Below are positions 33,170 through 41,164 of a DNA stretch of 64,000 bases, piece by piece. The stretch lies in NCBI GenBank assembly GCA_964636705.1, contig CAZWUJ010000012.1, positions 1 to 64,000 of the forward strand. The letters are read 5' to 3'. Position numbers and translations under genes: made by a program. A model generated the notes under the pieces. It saw nothing but the letters and a program-made list of their open reading frames with translations. It was not told where the DNA came from and made no database searches. This DNA is from VXRJ01 sp964636705 (GTDB lineage Bacteria; Acidobacteriota; Vicinamibacteria; Vicinamibacterales; UBA8438). Position 1 is the first letter of the stretch. Each line of letters begins with the position of its first letter.

Positions 33170-33898
33170 ATGAATCGTTTTGCCGCCATTCCCGCGGGAT
33201 GGTACGTCATGGGTAGCGATTCCGGTCAGGCCGATGAGGCGCCGCCCCATCGGGTTTGGGTGGACGCGTTCGAGATGGCGGTCGATCCCGTCACGCGGAA
33301 GGAGTACGCCCGCTTCCTGGTAGCGACTGGGCGCGACCTGCCCCGGGAGTGGGATGCGCCCGCCTTCGCCGGAGACGACCTGCCGGTGGTGGGAGTGAGC
33401 TGGAACGATGCCGTGGTGTACTGCGTCTGGCGGTCGTCACCGAGGAGCATGGGCGGCCGCCAGGGCGCCATGCCGGTGCGCCTGCCGACCGAGGCGGAGT
33501 GGGAACGCGCCGCCCGCGGGGGCAGGCACGGATGCGATTTCCCGTGGGGCGAGAACGGCGCCATTCCCGACTGGATCCCGAACGCAGGACGCGGGCCGCT
33601 CGACGGTCCGTGGCCGGTCAGTCTCGGTCCACCGAACCGCTACGGTGTGCGGGGCATCGCCGCGAACATCCACGAGTGGTGCGCCGACTGGCATGCGCGT
33701 GACTGGTACGACCGGTCCCCGGCGCGCAATCCGTCGGGGCCGCGGAACGGCGTGCGGCGTGCGTCACGCGGCGGATCGTGGCGCCACGCGGTTACCATCA
33801 GCCGCGTCGCCGCACGCAGCAAGCTCGACCCGTCGTTCCGGTATACCGACTACGGGTTCCGCGTGGTGCGTGACTTGCCGGCAAGAGGGGGACGGTGA
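33170..33898 (+). CDS. SUMF1/FGE-fold protein lacking the formylglycine-forming cysteines
   Basis: 242 residues of the FGE-sulfatase fold: IPAGWYVMGSDSGQADEAPPHRVWVDAF at the start, PVVGVSWNDAVVYC, RLPTEAEWERAARGG, NIHEWCADWHARDWY and the end stretch RGGSWRHA...YGFRVVRD. In true formylglycine-generating enzymes two Cys lie in the final region; here those positions carry no Cys, so sulfatase activation is unlikely. The EgtB-type iron site is also not evident. The stop overlaps the GTG start of the tRNA-nucleotidyltransferase gene (33895-33898). Confidence 0.82.
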   Translation: MNRFAAIPAGWYVMGSDSGQADEAPPHRVWVDAFEMAVDPVTRKEYARFLVATGRDLPREWDAPAFAGDDLPVVGVSWNDAVVYCVWRSSPRSMGGRQGAMPVRLPTEAEWERAARGGRHGCDFPWGENGAIPDWIPNAGRGPLDGPWPVSLGPPNRYGVRGIAANIHEWCADWHARDWYDRSPARNPSGPRNGVRRASRGGSWRHAVTISRVAARSKLDPSFRYTDYGFRVVRDLPARGGR

Positions 33899-35313
33899 AC
33901 CACGCATCCGGGGTGGGCGGCACACGCCACCAGCGCACCGGCCCTCTCGAGCTCGCACGGGACGTCGCCCGTGCGGCACGCGCCGAAGGGGGGCGCGCGC
34001 TGATTGTCGGCGGCTACGTCCGCGACCGCCTGCTCGGATCCGGAAGCACGCATCCCGACAACCTCGATGTCGAGGTGTACGGCCTCGCGGCCGACCGACT
34101 GCGCGGCTTGCTCGATCGCTTCGGCCGCGTCGACGCGGTCGGCGCCAGCTTCACGGTGTACAAGCTGGGCCGACTCGACGTCTCGCTCCCTCGTACGGAG
34201 TCGAAGACGGGAAGAGGCCACCGCGGTTTCACCGTGACCGGCGATCCGTCACTGCCAATCGAGCAGGCCGCCCGACGGCGTGACTTCACCGTGAACGCAA
34301 TCGCGTGGGACCCGCTCGACGGCGAGTACCTCGATCCCTGCCGCGGCCGCGACGATCTCCGGCAGCGCCGCCTCCGGATGGTCGATCCCGAGACGTTCGG
34401 TGACGACAGCCTGCGCGTCCTGCGCGCAATGCAGTTCGCGGCGCGGCTCGAGTTCGACGTCGACGAGACGACGAAGGCGCTCTGCCGGAAGATTCCGCTC
34501 GACGATCTGCCCGCGGAACGCATCTGGGGCGAGATGGAGAAGCTGCTGCTCCTCGCCCGGCGGCCGTCGATCGGGTTCCGGTTGGCGGGTGAGATCGGGG
34601 TCGTGGAGCGGCTCTTCCCCGAAATGCACGCCCTGGTCGGCTGCCCACAGGAGCCGGAATGGCATCCGGAGGGTGACGTGTGGGTGCACACGCTGCTGGT
34701 GGTCGATAGGGCACGGGAGCGGATCGACGGCCTGCCGCGTCCACAACAGCTCGTGGTCATGCTGGGCGCGGTCTGCCACGACTTCGGAAAACCGGCCACC
34801 ACCGCGTTCATCGACGGGCGGATCCGGTCGCGTGATCATGAGGCGGAAGGCGTCGCGCCCGCCGTGGCGTTCCTCGACCGGCTGAACGTTCATTCGTTCG
34901 ATGGCTACGACGTGCGCCACCAGGTGCTCGGCCTCGTCGCGCACCACCTGAAGCCCGGGATGTGGCGCGCCGCGAGGGACGGGGTGGGCGACGGCGCCTT
35001 CAGGCGACTGGCCCGCAAGGTCGATCTCGAGCTGCTCGCGCGCCTTGCGAAGGCGGACTGTCTGGGCCGGACCGGCAGCTTCGACTGTTCCGCAATGGAC
35101 TGGTTCCTGAAGCGCGCCCGCGCGCTCGGCGTGGAGCACGGCCCGCCGCCGCCGATCCTGTTGGGGCGCCATCTCCTGGAGCTCGGCTGTCGGCCCGGGC
35201 CGGAGATCGGCCGCCTCCTGAGGCAGGTCTACGAACGACAGCTCGAGGGAGAGATCACGACGCTCGATGAGGCGACTACCGCCGCGCGCGAGTTGATCGG
35301 CCAGGCACGCTGA
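33895..35313 (+). CDS. CCA-adding/poly(A) polymerase-family nucleotidyltransferase with HD domain
   Basis: 472 residues. The class II nucleotidyltransferase domain has GGYVRDRLLG, the catalytic DVEVYG and RRRDFTVNAIAWDPLDGEYLDP, then the ERIWGEMEKLLL helix. A C-terminal HD phosphohydrolase domain carries EGDVWVHTLLVVD, CHDFGKP and DHEAEG. It would add CCA to tRNA 3' ends and repair them. tRNA-Ala and tRNA-Sec in this window already encode CCA, so a repair role is plausible. GTG start at 33895. Confidence 0.88.
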   Translation: MNHASGVGGTRHQRTGPLELARDVARAARAEGGRALIVGGYVRDRLLGSGSTHPDNLDVEVYGLAADRLRGLLDRFGRVDAVGASFTVYKLGRLDVSLPRTESKTGRGHRGFTVTGDPSLPIEQAARRRDFTVNAIAWDPLDGEYLDPCRGRDDLRQRRLRMVDPETFGDDSLRVLRAMQFAARLEFDVDETTKALCRKIPLDDLPAERIWGEMEKLLLLARRPSIGFRLAGEIGVVERLFPEMHALVGCPQEPEWHPEGDVWVHTLLVVDRARERIDGLPRPQQLVVMLGAVCHDFGKPATTAFIDGRIRSRDHEAEGVAPAVAFLDRLNVHSFDGYDVRHQVLGLVAHHLKPGMWRAARDGVGDGAFRRLARKVDLELLARLAKADCLGRTGSFDCSAMDWFLKRARALGVEHGPPPPILLGRHLLELGCRPGPEIGRLLRQVYERQLEGEITTLDEATTAARELIGQAR

Positions 35314-36268
35314 GCAGGCGCGCAAACGCATCGGTCGCAATGTTGCCGCCGCTCAGGATTGCCACCGCCGCGCCGTTCCTTCCTTCCGCTTCAGCACCGG
35401 CGCCAGTCAGGATCGCGGCCATCGTGGCCGCTCCGCTCGGCTCCACGACCAGATGGGCGCGGGCGGCGAGCCATCGCACCGCGTCGACGATCGCGTCGTC
35501 CTCCACCGTGACGATGCGATCAATCAGGGCGGCGGCGTGCGCGTACGTGAGGTCACCGGGCCGACTTGGGATCAGGCCGTCCGCGACGCTGTCGACTCGG
35601 TCGAGCGTTACCGGCTCGCCCGCCTCGACTGAACGGAGCATCGCCGCCGCTCCCGATGGTTCGACACCAATGACACGCGCCTCCGGGCGCAGCGCCTTGA
35701 CCGCGGCCGCGACACCGGAGGCGAGTCCGCCCCCGCCGATGGGAACGTAGACGGTTGCGACACCAGAGACGTCTTCGACGACTTCCAGCCCCACAGTTCC
35801 CTGGCCCGCGATGATCTCGGGGTGATCGAAGGGCGGAATGATCGTGAGGTTGCGCTCCCCCGCGACCGACTCGGCGCGGATCCGGCGTTCCACCGAGGTG
35901 GTTCCTTCGAACATCACTTCGGCCCCGAACGCCTTCGTTCCTTCCACCTTCACGGCGGGCGCCGTCGTCGGCATCACCACCACGGCCGGGAGACCGAGCT
36001 TCTGCGCCGAGCAGGCGACGGCCTGCGCATGGTTGCCGGACGAGTAGGTAATGACGCCGGACGCGACCTCGCCCGCCGCCGCAAGCTGCGAGATGAGATT
36101 GAAGCCGCCCCGTATCTTGAACGACCCGGTACGCTGCAGGTTCTCGCACTTGACGTGCAGCGCACGCCCGGCGGCGGGCGAGACATCCAGGATCGGCGTG
36201 CGCCGGGCGATGGAGGCGATGCGGGCTGCGGCCGCCCGGATGGCGTCGAGTGTAGCAAGGTTGCTCAT
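35276..36268 (-). CDS. Threonine/serine ammonia-lyase-like PLP enzyme
   Basis: 330 residues of fold-type II PLP enzymes. The PLP Lys is in RTGSFKIRGGFN near residue 51, SSGNHAQ binds the phosphate side, GGGGLASG is the glycine loop and LSGGN near the end holds the pyridine-N ligand. There is no C-terminal ACT domain, so it resembles the catabolic/biodegradative threonine dehydratase or serine racemase group rather than IlvA. The 3' end overlaps the convergent upstream gene by 38 bp, and its start is only 14 bp from the divergent beta-barrel gene. Confidence 0.87.
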   Translation of the reverse strand: MSNLATLDAIRAAAARIASIARRTPILDVSPAAGRALHVKCENLQRTGSFKIRGGFNLISQLAAAGEVASGVITYSSGNHAQAVACSAQKLGLPAVVVMPTTAPAVKVEGTKAFGAEVMFEGTTSVERRIRAESVAGERNLTIIPPFDHPEIIAGQGTVGLEVVEDVSGVATVYVPIGGGGLASGVAAAVKALRPEARVIGVEPSGAAAMLRSVEAGEPVTLDRVDSVADGLIPSRPGDLTYAHAAALIDRIVTVEDDAIVDAVRWLAARAHLVVEPSGAATMAAILTGAGAEAEGRNGAAVAILSGGNIATDAFARLLSVPGRSTRARR

Positions 36269-36273
36269 ATACT
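36268..36273 (+). promoter_or_regulatory. -10 box (TATACT) of the beta-barrel gene
   Basis: TATACT ends 9 nt before the ATG at 36283. The divergent start codon lies at 36268, so the -35 region would be inside the neighbouring coding sequence; no good -35 match is seen. Confidence 0.5.
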
Positions 36274-36282
36274 GATGCGCCG

Positions 36283-36924
36283 ATGCTGCCGGCGCGTTCC
36301 TTTCTGGTGCTGCTGCCCGTCCTGCTTGCTGCCGAGCCGGCGTTCGCGCAGCCGCCGGAAGAACCGATCGGCTGGTACGTCGTGGACGTCCGGGGCTCGG
36401 TCGTTCCTTTTCCGCGCAATGCCGAACTCGCCGACGCGCGTGGCCTGCATCCGCCGGATACGCCCGGCGCCGGACTCGGATTCGATATCGGGGCGCATGT
36501 CTACCCGGTGCGGATCTGGATCGTCACGCTCGGTATCGGAGCCAGCTACCACCTCTCTACCGCCAGCCAGGCCCCGGGCGAATTCTCTCCGATGCCGGAC
36601 GCCCCGCACCTCCGGAAGACCCTGACCGCGATTTCACCCCAGCTCTCGTTCAACTTCGGCGCCCGCGACGGCTGGAGCTACCTGAGCGGCGGCATTGGGC
36701 GCTCCCGACTGTCGCTCTACGGGGCGGGATCCGCGGCGCCGGAACAGCCGACCGCCAACACCCTCAACTACGGCGGCGGTGTCCGCTGGTTCACGAACGA
36801 TCATCTGGCCTTCACGATCGATGCGCGCTTCTACGCCATCAGTCCGATCATGCAGATGGGCGAGAGACCGGGTTCACCTCGCATGACCCAGATGACGCTG
36901 AACGTCGGCGTCTCGTTCCGGTGA
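36283..36924 (+). CDS. Outer-membrane beta-barrel-like protein
   Basis: 213 residues with a signal peptide cleaved near AFAQ (residue 22). The mature part consists of alternating amphipathic strands (for example LGFDIGAHVYPV, WIVTLGIGASYHL, ISPQLSFNFGARDGWSYLSGGIG, NYGGGVRWF, LAFTIDARFYAI) and ends LNVGVSFR with a C-terminal aromatic-x-aromatic-like strand, typical of an eight-stranded outer-membrane barrel. No specific function can be assigned. Confidence 0.78.
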   Translation: MLPARSFLVLLPVLLAAEPAFAQPPEEPIGWYVVDVRGSVVPFPRNAELADARGLHPPDTPGAGLGFDIGAHVYPVRIWIVTLGIGASYHLSTASQAPGEFSPMPDAPHLRKTLTAISPQLSFNFGARDGWSYLSGGIGRSRLSLYGAGSAAPEQPTANTLNYGGGVRWFTNDHLAFTIDARFYAISPIMQMGERPGSPRMTQMTLNVGVSFR

Positions 36925-36960
36925 CGGCCCGTCCGTCTCGCGTGCGATCATAGTGCCCGG

Positions 36961-39606
36961 ATGCGACGGGCGACACTCCTCGATTTCTTTGACGACCGGA
37001 TCCGGTCGGACCGGCCGTTCCTGGTGTACGACGGCGGCTACCGCGCGCATACCTGGTCGTACGACGACATCCGGCACGCGGCGGGCCGTTTCGCCCGGAA
37101 GCTCGAACGGGCGGGAGTGACGCCGGGAGCGAACATTCTCCTCTGGGGGGAGAACCGGGCGGAGTGGGTGGTCGCTTTCTGGGGCTGCCTGCTGGCGCGA
37201 GCCGTCGCCGTGCCGATCGAGGTCCGCGCATCGTCCGACCTTGTGGCGCGGGTCGCTCGGATCGTTTCAGCGCGGATCATCGTTGCCGGACGGGACCTGT
37301 CGGTTCCACGGCTGGACGGATTGGAACGCTGGGATCTGGATGTTCTGCTCGATGCGGACATCCCAGCCGCGGCGCCCGCCGGCGCGCACGCCGACCCTGG
37401 GAACCACGGCGGCGTCGCACTCCCGGAGGGCGTCAGCGGGAACGACCTCGCGGAGATCATCTTCACTTCGGGGGCAACCGCCGAACCGAAGGGGGTGCGC
37501 ATCACCCATGCGAACGTGCTCGCGAACATCGTCCCGGTCGAACGCGAGATCCTGAAGTACCGCCGCTATGGACGCCCGTTCTTCCCGCTCCGGTTCCTGA
37601 ACCTGCTGCCCCTCAGCCACATGTTCGGCCAGGCAATGGCAACGTTCATTCCGCCGATGCTCGAGGGGGTCACGGTCTTCATGCGGGGCTACAACCCGGC
37701 CGACATCGTCCGCCAGATCCGCACGCGCCGTGTCTCGGTTCTGGTCTCGGTCCCGAAGATCCTCGAGGTCCTGCGCGACTACGTGACCCACGTGATGCCG
37801 GAGACGGCGGCTCCGCTCGACCGGCCGGAGCATGTCGCCCGGCGCTGGTGGCGGTACCGGCGGGTCCACCGGATGTTCGGCTTCAAGTGCTGGGCGTTCA
37901 TCGTCGGCGCGGCGCCGCTCGATCCGGAGGTGGAGGCGTTCTGGTCGCGTCTCGGTTTTCTCGTCATCCAGGGCTACGGTCTGACCGAGACCGCTCCCAT
38001 TGTCACGCTCAACCATCCGTTCCACGCCCGGCGCGGATCGGTGGGGACGCCGATTGGCGGGGTCGACGTGAAGATTGCCGACGATGGGGAGATCCTGGTG
38101 CGCGGCGCCAATGTCACCACCGGCTATTACAACGCGCCCGAAGCGACGGCCAGGGCGTTCCGTGACGGTTGGTTCCACACGGGCGACATCGGCGCGATCG
38201 ACGCAGAGGGACGCCTTTCGGTCCGCGGCCGCAAGAAGGAGATGATTGTCACTCCGGACGGACTGAACGTCTTTCCGGACGATGTGGAGCGGGCGTTACG
38301 CGCCCAGGCGCCTGTCCTCGACGCCGGCGTGGTCGGCGGCGGGCCACCCGGAAGCGAGCAGGTTCACGCCGTCCTCGTGCTTGAACCGCACGCGGACGTG
38401 GACGCCGTTGTGCGCGACGCAAACGCGCTGCTTGAAGATCACCAGCGGATACGCTCGTTTTCGATCTGGCCGGACGCGGCGCTGCCCCGAACCGAAGGGA
38501 CACAAAAACTGAAGCGCGGCGCGTTGAAACGCTGGGTAGAGGACGCCGCCCGGTCGGACGACTCTCGCACGGGGGGCGGCGGATCCAAGGCGGCCGACGT
38601 TGTCGCGGAAGTCGTCGCCCACTTTGCGCACGGGCGACGAGTGACCGGTGCGACGACCCTGGAGGAACTGGGGTTGAGTTCCATCGAGAGAATCGAGTTG
38701 ATGCTGGCGCTCGAGCGGCGCTTCAACACGACGGTGGATGAGACGGCGTTCGCGGCGCTGTCGACGGTCGACGATCTGCGGGCGCTGGTGGGAAACGACC
38801 AGGCAGCGAGGATCGGCGGGCGAGGCGGAGAGGGGGGAGCGAGGCCAAGTGCGAGTGTCTCGCCGGAAGACACACCATCGGCTGCTCCCGGAGCCGGAAC
38901 GACCAGCGGCGGGAGCGACGGCGCGCTCATCTTTCCCAACTGGAGCCAGCTCGGAACGGTACGCCTCTTCCGGCGCCTCGCACAGTCGTTCTTCCTGCTT
39001 CCGCTCACCCGCTGCTTCGCCTGGACGCGGGTGGAAGGGCTGGAGCATCTCGCACCGACGGAAGACCCTGTCCTCTACGCCGCCAACCACCAGAGCCTCA
39101 TGGACGGCCCGGTAATCCTGGCCGCCCTGCCGGCCGGACGACGGCGCGTCGCGACGGCCGCCGCACGCGAGTGGTTCGCACCCCATTTCCATCCGGAGCG
39201 CTTCTCGCGGGGCGAGCGGTTCCGAACCAGTCTGGCCTACTTCCTCGGAGTGCTCTGCTTCGACATCGCGCCGCTGCCGCAACGGACGGCGGGCGCGCGG
39301 GAGGCGATGCGCCACCTCGGCACGCTGCTCGGCCAGGGCTCCTCGGTCCTGATCTTCCCGGAGGGACGGCGCAACGTGACGGGTCACATCGATACTTTCC
39401 AACCCGGCGTCGGCATGCTCGCCTCCCGCCTGCAGGTGCCGGTGGTGCCGGTCAGGATCGACGGCATCGACCGGGTCCTGCCGGTCGGCGCGCGCTGGGC
39501 CCGGCCCGGCCCCGTCCGTGTCGCGTTCGGCGCGCCCCTCCGATTCGCCGGCGACGACTTCGACGTCATCGCCCGGCGGATCGAGGAAGCGGTGAACAAC
39601 CTCTAG
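36961..39606 (+). CDS. Acyl-AMP ligase - acyl carrier domain - PlsC acyltransferase fusion
   Basis: 881 residues in three parts. Residues 1-525 form an AMP-binding acyl ligase: FTSGATAEPKG, GYGLTETAP, DGWFHTGDIG, GRKKEMIVTPDGLNVFPDD and a final KLKRG lysine. Residues about 545-625 are an acyl-carrier domain, with the phosphopantetheine Ser in LEELGLSSIERIEL. A Gly/Ser/Pro linker leads to a PlsC-type acyltransferase at about 670-881, with NHQSLMDGP (HxxxxD) and FPEGRR. It could activate a free fatty acid, load it on its own carrier and acylate a lysolipid, like E. coli Aas with a built-in ACP. CATAGT lies 6 nt before the ATG. Confidence 0.88.
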   Translation: MRRATLLDFFDDRIRSDRPFLVYDGGYRAHTWSYDDIRHAAGRFARKLERAGVTPGANILLWGENRAEWVVAFWGCLLARAVAVPIEVRASSDLVARVARIVSARIIVAGRDLSVPRLDGLERWDLDVLLDADIPAAAPAGAHADPGNHGGVALPEGVSGNDLAEIIFTSGATAEPKGVRITHANVLANIVPVEREILKYRRYGRPFFPLRFLNLLPLSHMFGQAMATFIPPMLEGVTVFMRGYNPADIVRQIRTRRVSVLVSVPKILEVLRDYVTHVMPETAAPLDRPEHVARRWWRYRRVHRMFGFKCWAFIVGAAPLDPEVEAFWSRLGFLVIQGYGLTETAPIVTLNHPFHARRGSVGTPIGGVDVKIADDGEILVRGANVTTGYYNAPEATARAFRDGWFHTGDIGAIDAEGRLSVRGRKKEMIVTPDGLNVFPDDVERALRAQAPVLDAGVVGGGPPGSEQVHAVLVLEPHADVDAVVRDANALLEDHQRIRSFSIWPDAALPRTEGTQKLKRGALKRWVEDAARSDDSRTGGGGSKAADVVAEVVAHFAHGRRVTGATTLEELGLSSIERIELMLALERRFNTTVDETAFAALSTVDDLRALVGNDQAARIGGRGGEGGARPSASVSPEDTPSAAPGAGTTSGGSDGALIFPNWSQLGTVRLFRRLAQSFFLLPLTRCFAWTRVEGLEHLAPTEDPVLYAANHQSLMDGPVILAALPAGRRRVATAAAREWFAPHFHPERFSRGERFRTSLAYFLGVLCFDIAPLPQRTAGAREAMRHLGTLLGQGSSVLIFPEGRRNVTGHIDTFQPGVGMLASRLQVPVVPVRIDGIDRVLPVGARWARPGPVRVAFGAPLRFAGDDFDVIARRIEEAVNNL

Positions 39607-39622
39607 CGGTGGCAGCCTCCTG

Positions 39623-39628
39623 TATAAT
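39623..39628 (+). promoter_or_regulatory. -10 box (TATAAT) of infA
   Basis: A perfect TATAAT lies 17 nt before the GTG start of infA, so the leader would be about 10 nt and lacks room for a standard Shine-Dalgarno. Confidence 0.55.
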
Positions 39629-39645
39629 CCGCCCCGCGAGCACCC

Positions 39646-39864
39646 GTGGCAAAGGACGATCTGATCGACGTACAGGGCACGATTGTCGCCGTGCACAGCG
39701 GCGGCTTGTACAGGGTCCAATGCGACTCCGGCCATGAAGTGCTCGCACAGCTCAGCGGCAGGATGCGCCGCTTCCGAATCAAGGTGGTCCCGGGTGACCG
39801 CGTTACGGTCGGTGTCTCACCCTACGATCCGAATCGCGGCATCATTACTTTCCGCGCGCGGTAG
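39646..39864 (+). CDS. infA: Translation initiation factor IF-1
   Basis: 72 residues, the standard IF-1 length, starting at GTG (MAKDDLIDVQGTIVAVHSGG). The OB fold contains LAQLSGRMRRFRIKVVPGDRVTVGVSPYD, matching IF-1. It binds the ribosomal A site during initiation. It is monocistronic-looking, with its own TATAAT box upstream and a small zinc-ribbon gene 28 nt downstream. Confidence 0.96.
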   Translation: MAKDDLIDVQGTIVAVHSGGLYRVQCDSGHEVLAQLSGRMRRFRIKVVPGDRVTVGVSPYDPNRGIITFRAR

Positions 39865-39892
39865 CGCGCCCCCTTTGCGACGGACTGAATTG

Positions 39893-40159
39893 ATGTTCGA
39901 TGATCCCGTCGGCATGGAGCAGGACGAACCACCTCCACCGTCCGAAGAATCGGATCCCGCCCTTGCCCGGTTCCGTTCGTGCAGGTGGCACGAGGAACTG
40001 CCAGACGGCACGGAGTACTGCGGACACTGCGATGTGAAGCCGTACGCCGGGCAACGCGGCTTCAACCCGACCGCGTGGTGTCCCGATTGCGAGTTCCACA
40101 AGACCCGCCGCAAGCGGAAGAGGAACGAACCTGACGACTTCGACGACTATGGCTACTAG
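39893..40159 (+). CDS. Small zinc-ribbon protein, unknown function
   Basis: 88 residues. Five cysteines include CGHC and CPDC pairs (RSCRWHEELPDGTEYCGHCDVKP...AWCPDCEFHK), consistent with a zinc ribbon. The N-terminus is acidic and Pro-rich, and the tail is basic then acidic (KTRRKRKRNEPDDFDDYGY). It is not recognised as a named family. It follows infA by 28 nt and may share its transcript. Confidence 0.6.
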   Translation: MFDDPVGMEQDEPPPPSEESDPALARFRSCRWHEELPDGTEYCGHCDVKPYAGQRGFNPTAWCPDCEFHKTRRKRKRNEPDDFDDYGY

Positions 40160-40184
40160 CAGCGAGCACCGTTCCACGGCGCAG
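40159..40184. repeat. Copy 1 of a 26-nt hairpin-forming repeat
   Basis: Matches 51821-51846 with two mismatches, including 19 identical nucleotides. The core contains CCGT-TCC-ACGG, flanked by GC/GC, which can fold into a small hairpin. It starts at the stop codon of the zinc-ribbon gene. Confidence 0.55.
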
Positions 40185-40206
40185 GCCAGCCCGTGCGGCC
40201 ATCCGG

Positions 40207-41070
40207 CTATTCGCTGAACTCGCGAGCCAGGTCGACCCATTCACCATCCGGCGCAAGCCCCTGGTAGGTGCGCCAGTGCGGCTTGGCGTCGGCAGAGCGG
40301 CCAGTCTTCTCCAGCGTGACCGCCAGGTAGAAATGCGCGTCGGCATAGCTGTCGTTCGCGCGCAGCGCCTCTGCATAGCAGGCTACGGCGTCATCGTAGC
40401 GGCCTAGATCGTGGTGGATATTGCCCAGATTGAACGCCGCCTCAAAGCAGTCGGGATCCAACGCAAGAGCCCGCTCATAGAGTGCATGCGCTTCCACCAG
40501 TTCGTCATGCGCGTAGTGGATATTCGCAAGATTCACCAGCGCGGGAACCAGCGTGGGGTCGAGCAGCAACGCCTTCTGGTACGCGCGGCGGGCTCGCTCC
40601 GGCCCGTCCCCCGGCTGCTCGTCCAGTTCAGAACCTTCCGTGAAGAAGCGGGCCGCCAGCTCGCCCCGGTCCGAGCGATAGGCGGCCGGGCCGGAGGAGG
40701 GACGCGATGCGAGCCGGTCGCGGCGTGGTAGCGCTATGACCTTTACCGGCTGTCTCTCGCCATGCACCGCGTCGAAGTCGAGGGAAAGCTGGCCGTCACG
40801 TTCGGCGAGAAGCAGGCGGACTGCGCCGCGGAACGAGCCGCCGGCCGCCACCTCTGCGTGAACCCGCTTGATGACGCCCAGATCGTGGAAGCTGTAGTAC
40901 GCGTCCGTGACGGTCCGGACTGCGGGCCGGATGAGCCCCCACTTCTCCAGGTGGCCAATCCACCGCTCGCGCAAATCCGGGTACCGTTCCCGGATCTGCC
41001 GGCGACTGTGATAATGGCGCTGCAGTTCCTCTTCCGACGGCCTCGGCGGCTTCTGCAACGTCCGCGACAT
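40207..41070 (-). CDS. Protein with MerR-like HTH segment and TPR repeats
   Basis: 287 residues. The N-terminal part (YSFHDLGVIKRVHAEVAAGGSFRGAVRLL, split here as YSFHDLGVIKRVHAEV and GSFRGAVRLL) resembles the second half of a MerR-type winged helix. The C-terminal half has at least three TPR units: ALVNLANIHYAHDELVEAHALYERALALDP, AAFNLGNIHHDLGRYDDAVACYAEAL and AHFYLAVTLEKTGRSADAKPHW are their cores. ATG 41070 has AGGG 5 nt upstream; ATG 41154 is an alternative inside the promoter region. It is divergent from glucokinase with a 9-bp inverted repeat between them, suggesting a regulator. Confidence 0.7.
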   Translation of the reverse strand: MSRTLQKPPRPSEEELQRHYHSRRQIRERYPDLRERWIGHLEKWGLIRPAVRTVTDAYYSFHDLGVIKRVHAEVAAGGSFRGAVRLLLAERDGQLSLDFDAVHGERQPVKVIALPRRDRLASRPSSGPAAYRSDRGELAARFFTEGSELDEQPGDGPERARRAYQKALLLDPTLVPALVNLANIHYAHDELVEAHALYERALALDPDCFEAAFNLGNIHHDLGRYDDAVACYAEALRANDSYADAHFYLAVTLEKTGRSADAKPHWRTYQGLAPDGEWVDLAREFSE

Positions 41071-41121
41071 GTAAGCCCTGACCGGTCGCGCCCGCGCCAC
41101 GTCGTTGACGCTGAGGCCCGC

Positions 41122-41150
41122 TCGAACGGTGGAACGATGCAACCGTTCGA
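41122..41150. promoter_or_regulatory. 9-bp perfect inverted repeat between the HTH-TPR gene and glk
   Basis: TCGAACGGT (41122-41130) and ACCGTTCGA (41142-41150) are separated by 11 nt, with 20-bp centre spacing. On the minus strand TTGACT (41162-41157), 17 nt and CATCGT (41139-41134) form a candidate promoter overlapped by the palindrome. It is a likely operator for the HTH-TPR protein. Confidence 0.6.
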
Positions 41151-41164
41151 TCATAAAGTCAAGC

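Noticed and set aside
33895..35313. Pure poly(A) polymerase rather than CCA enzyme
   Set aside because: The sequence cannot separate the two activities; a combined call was kept.
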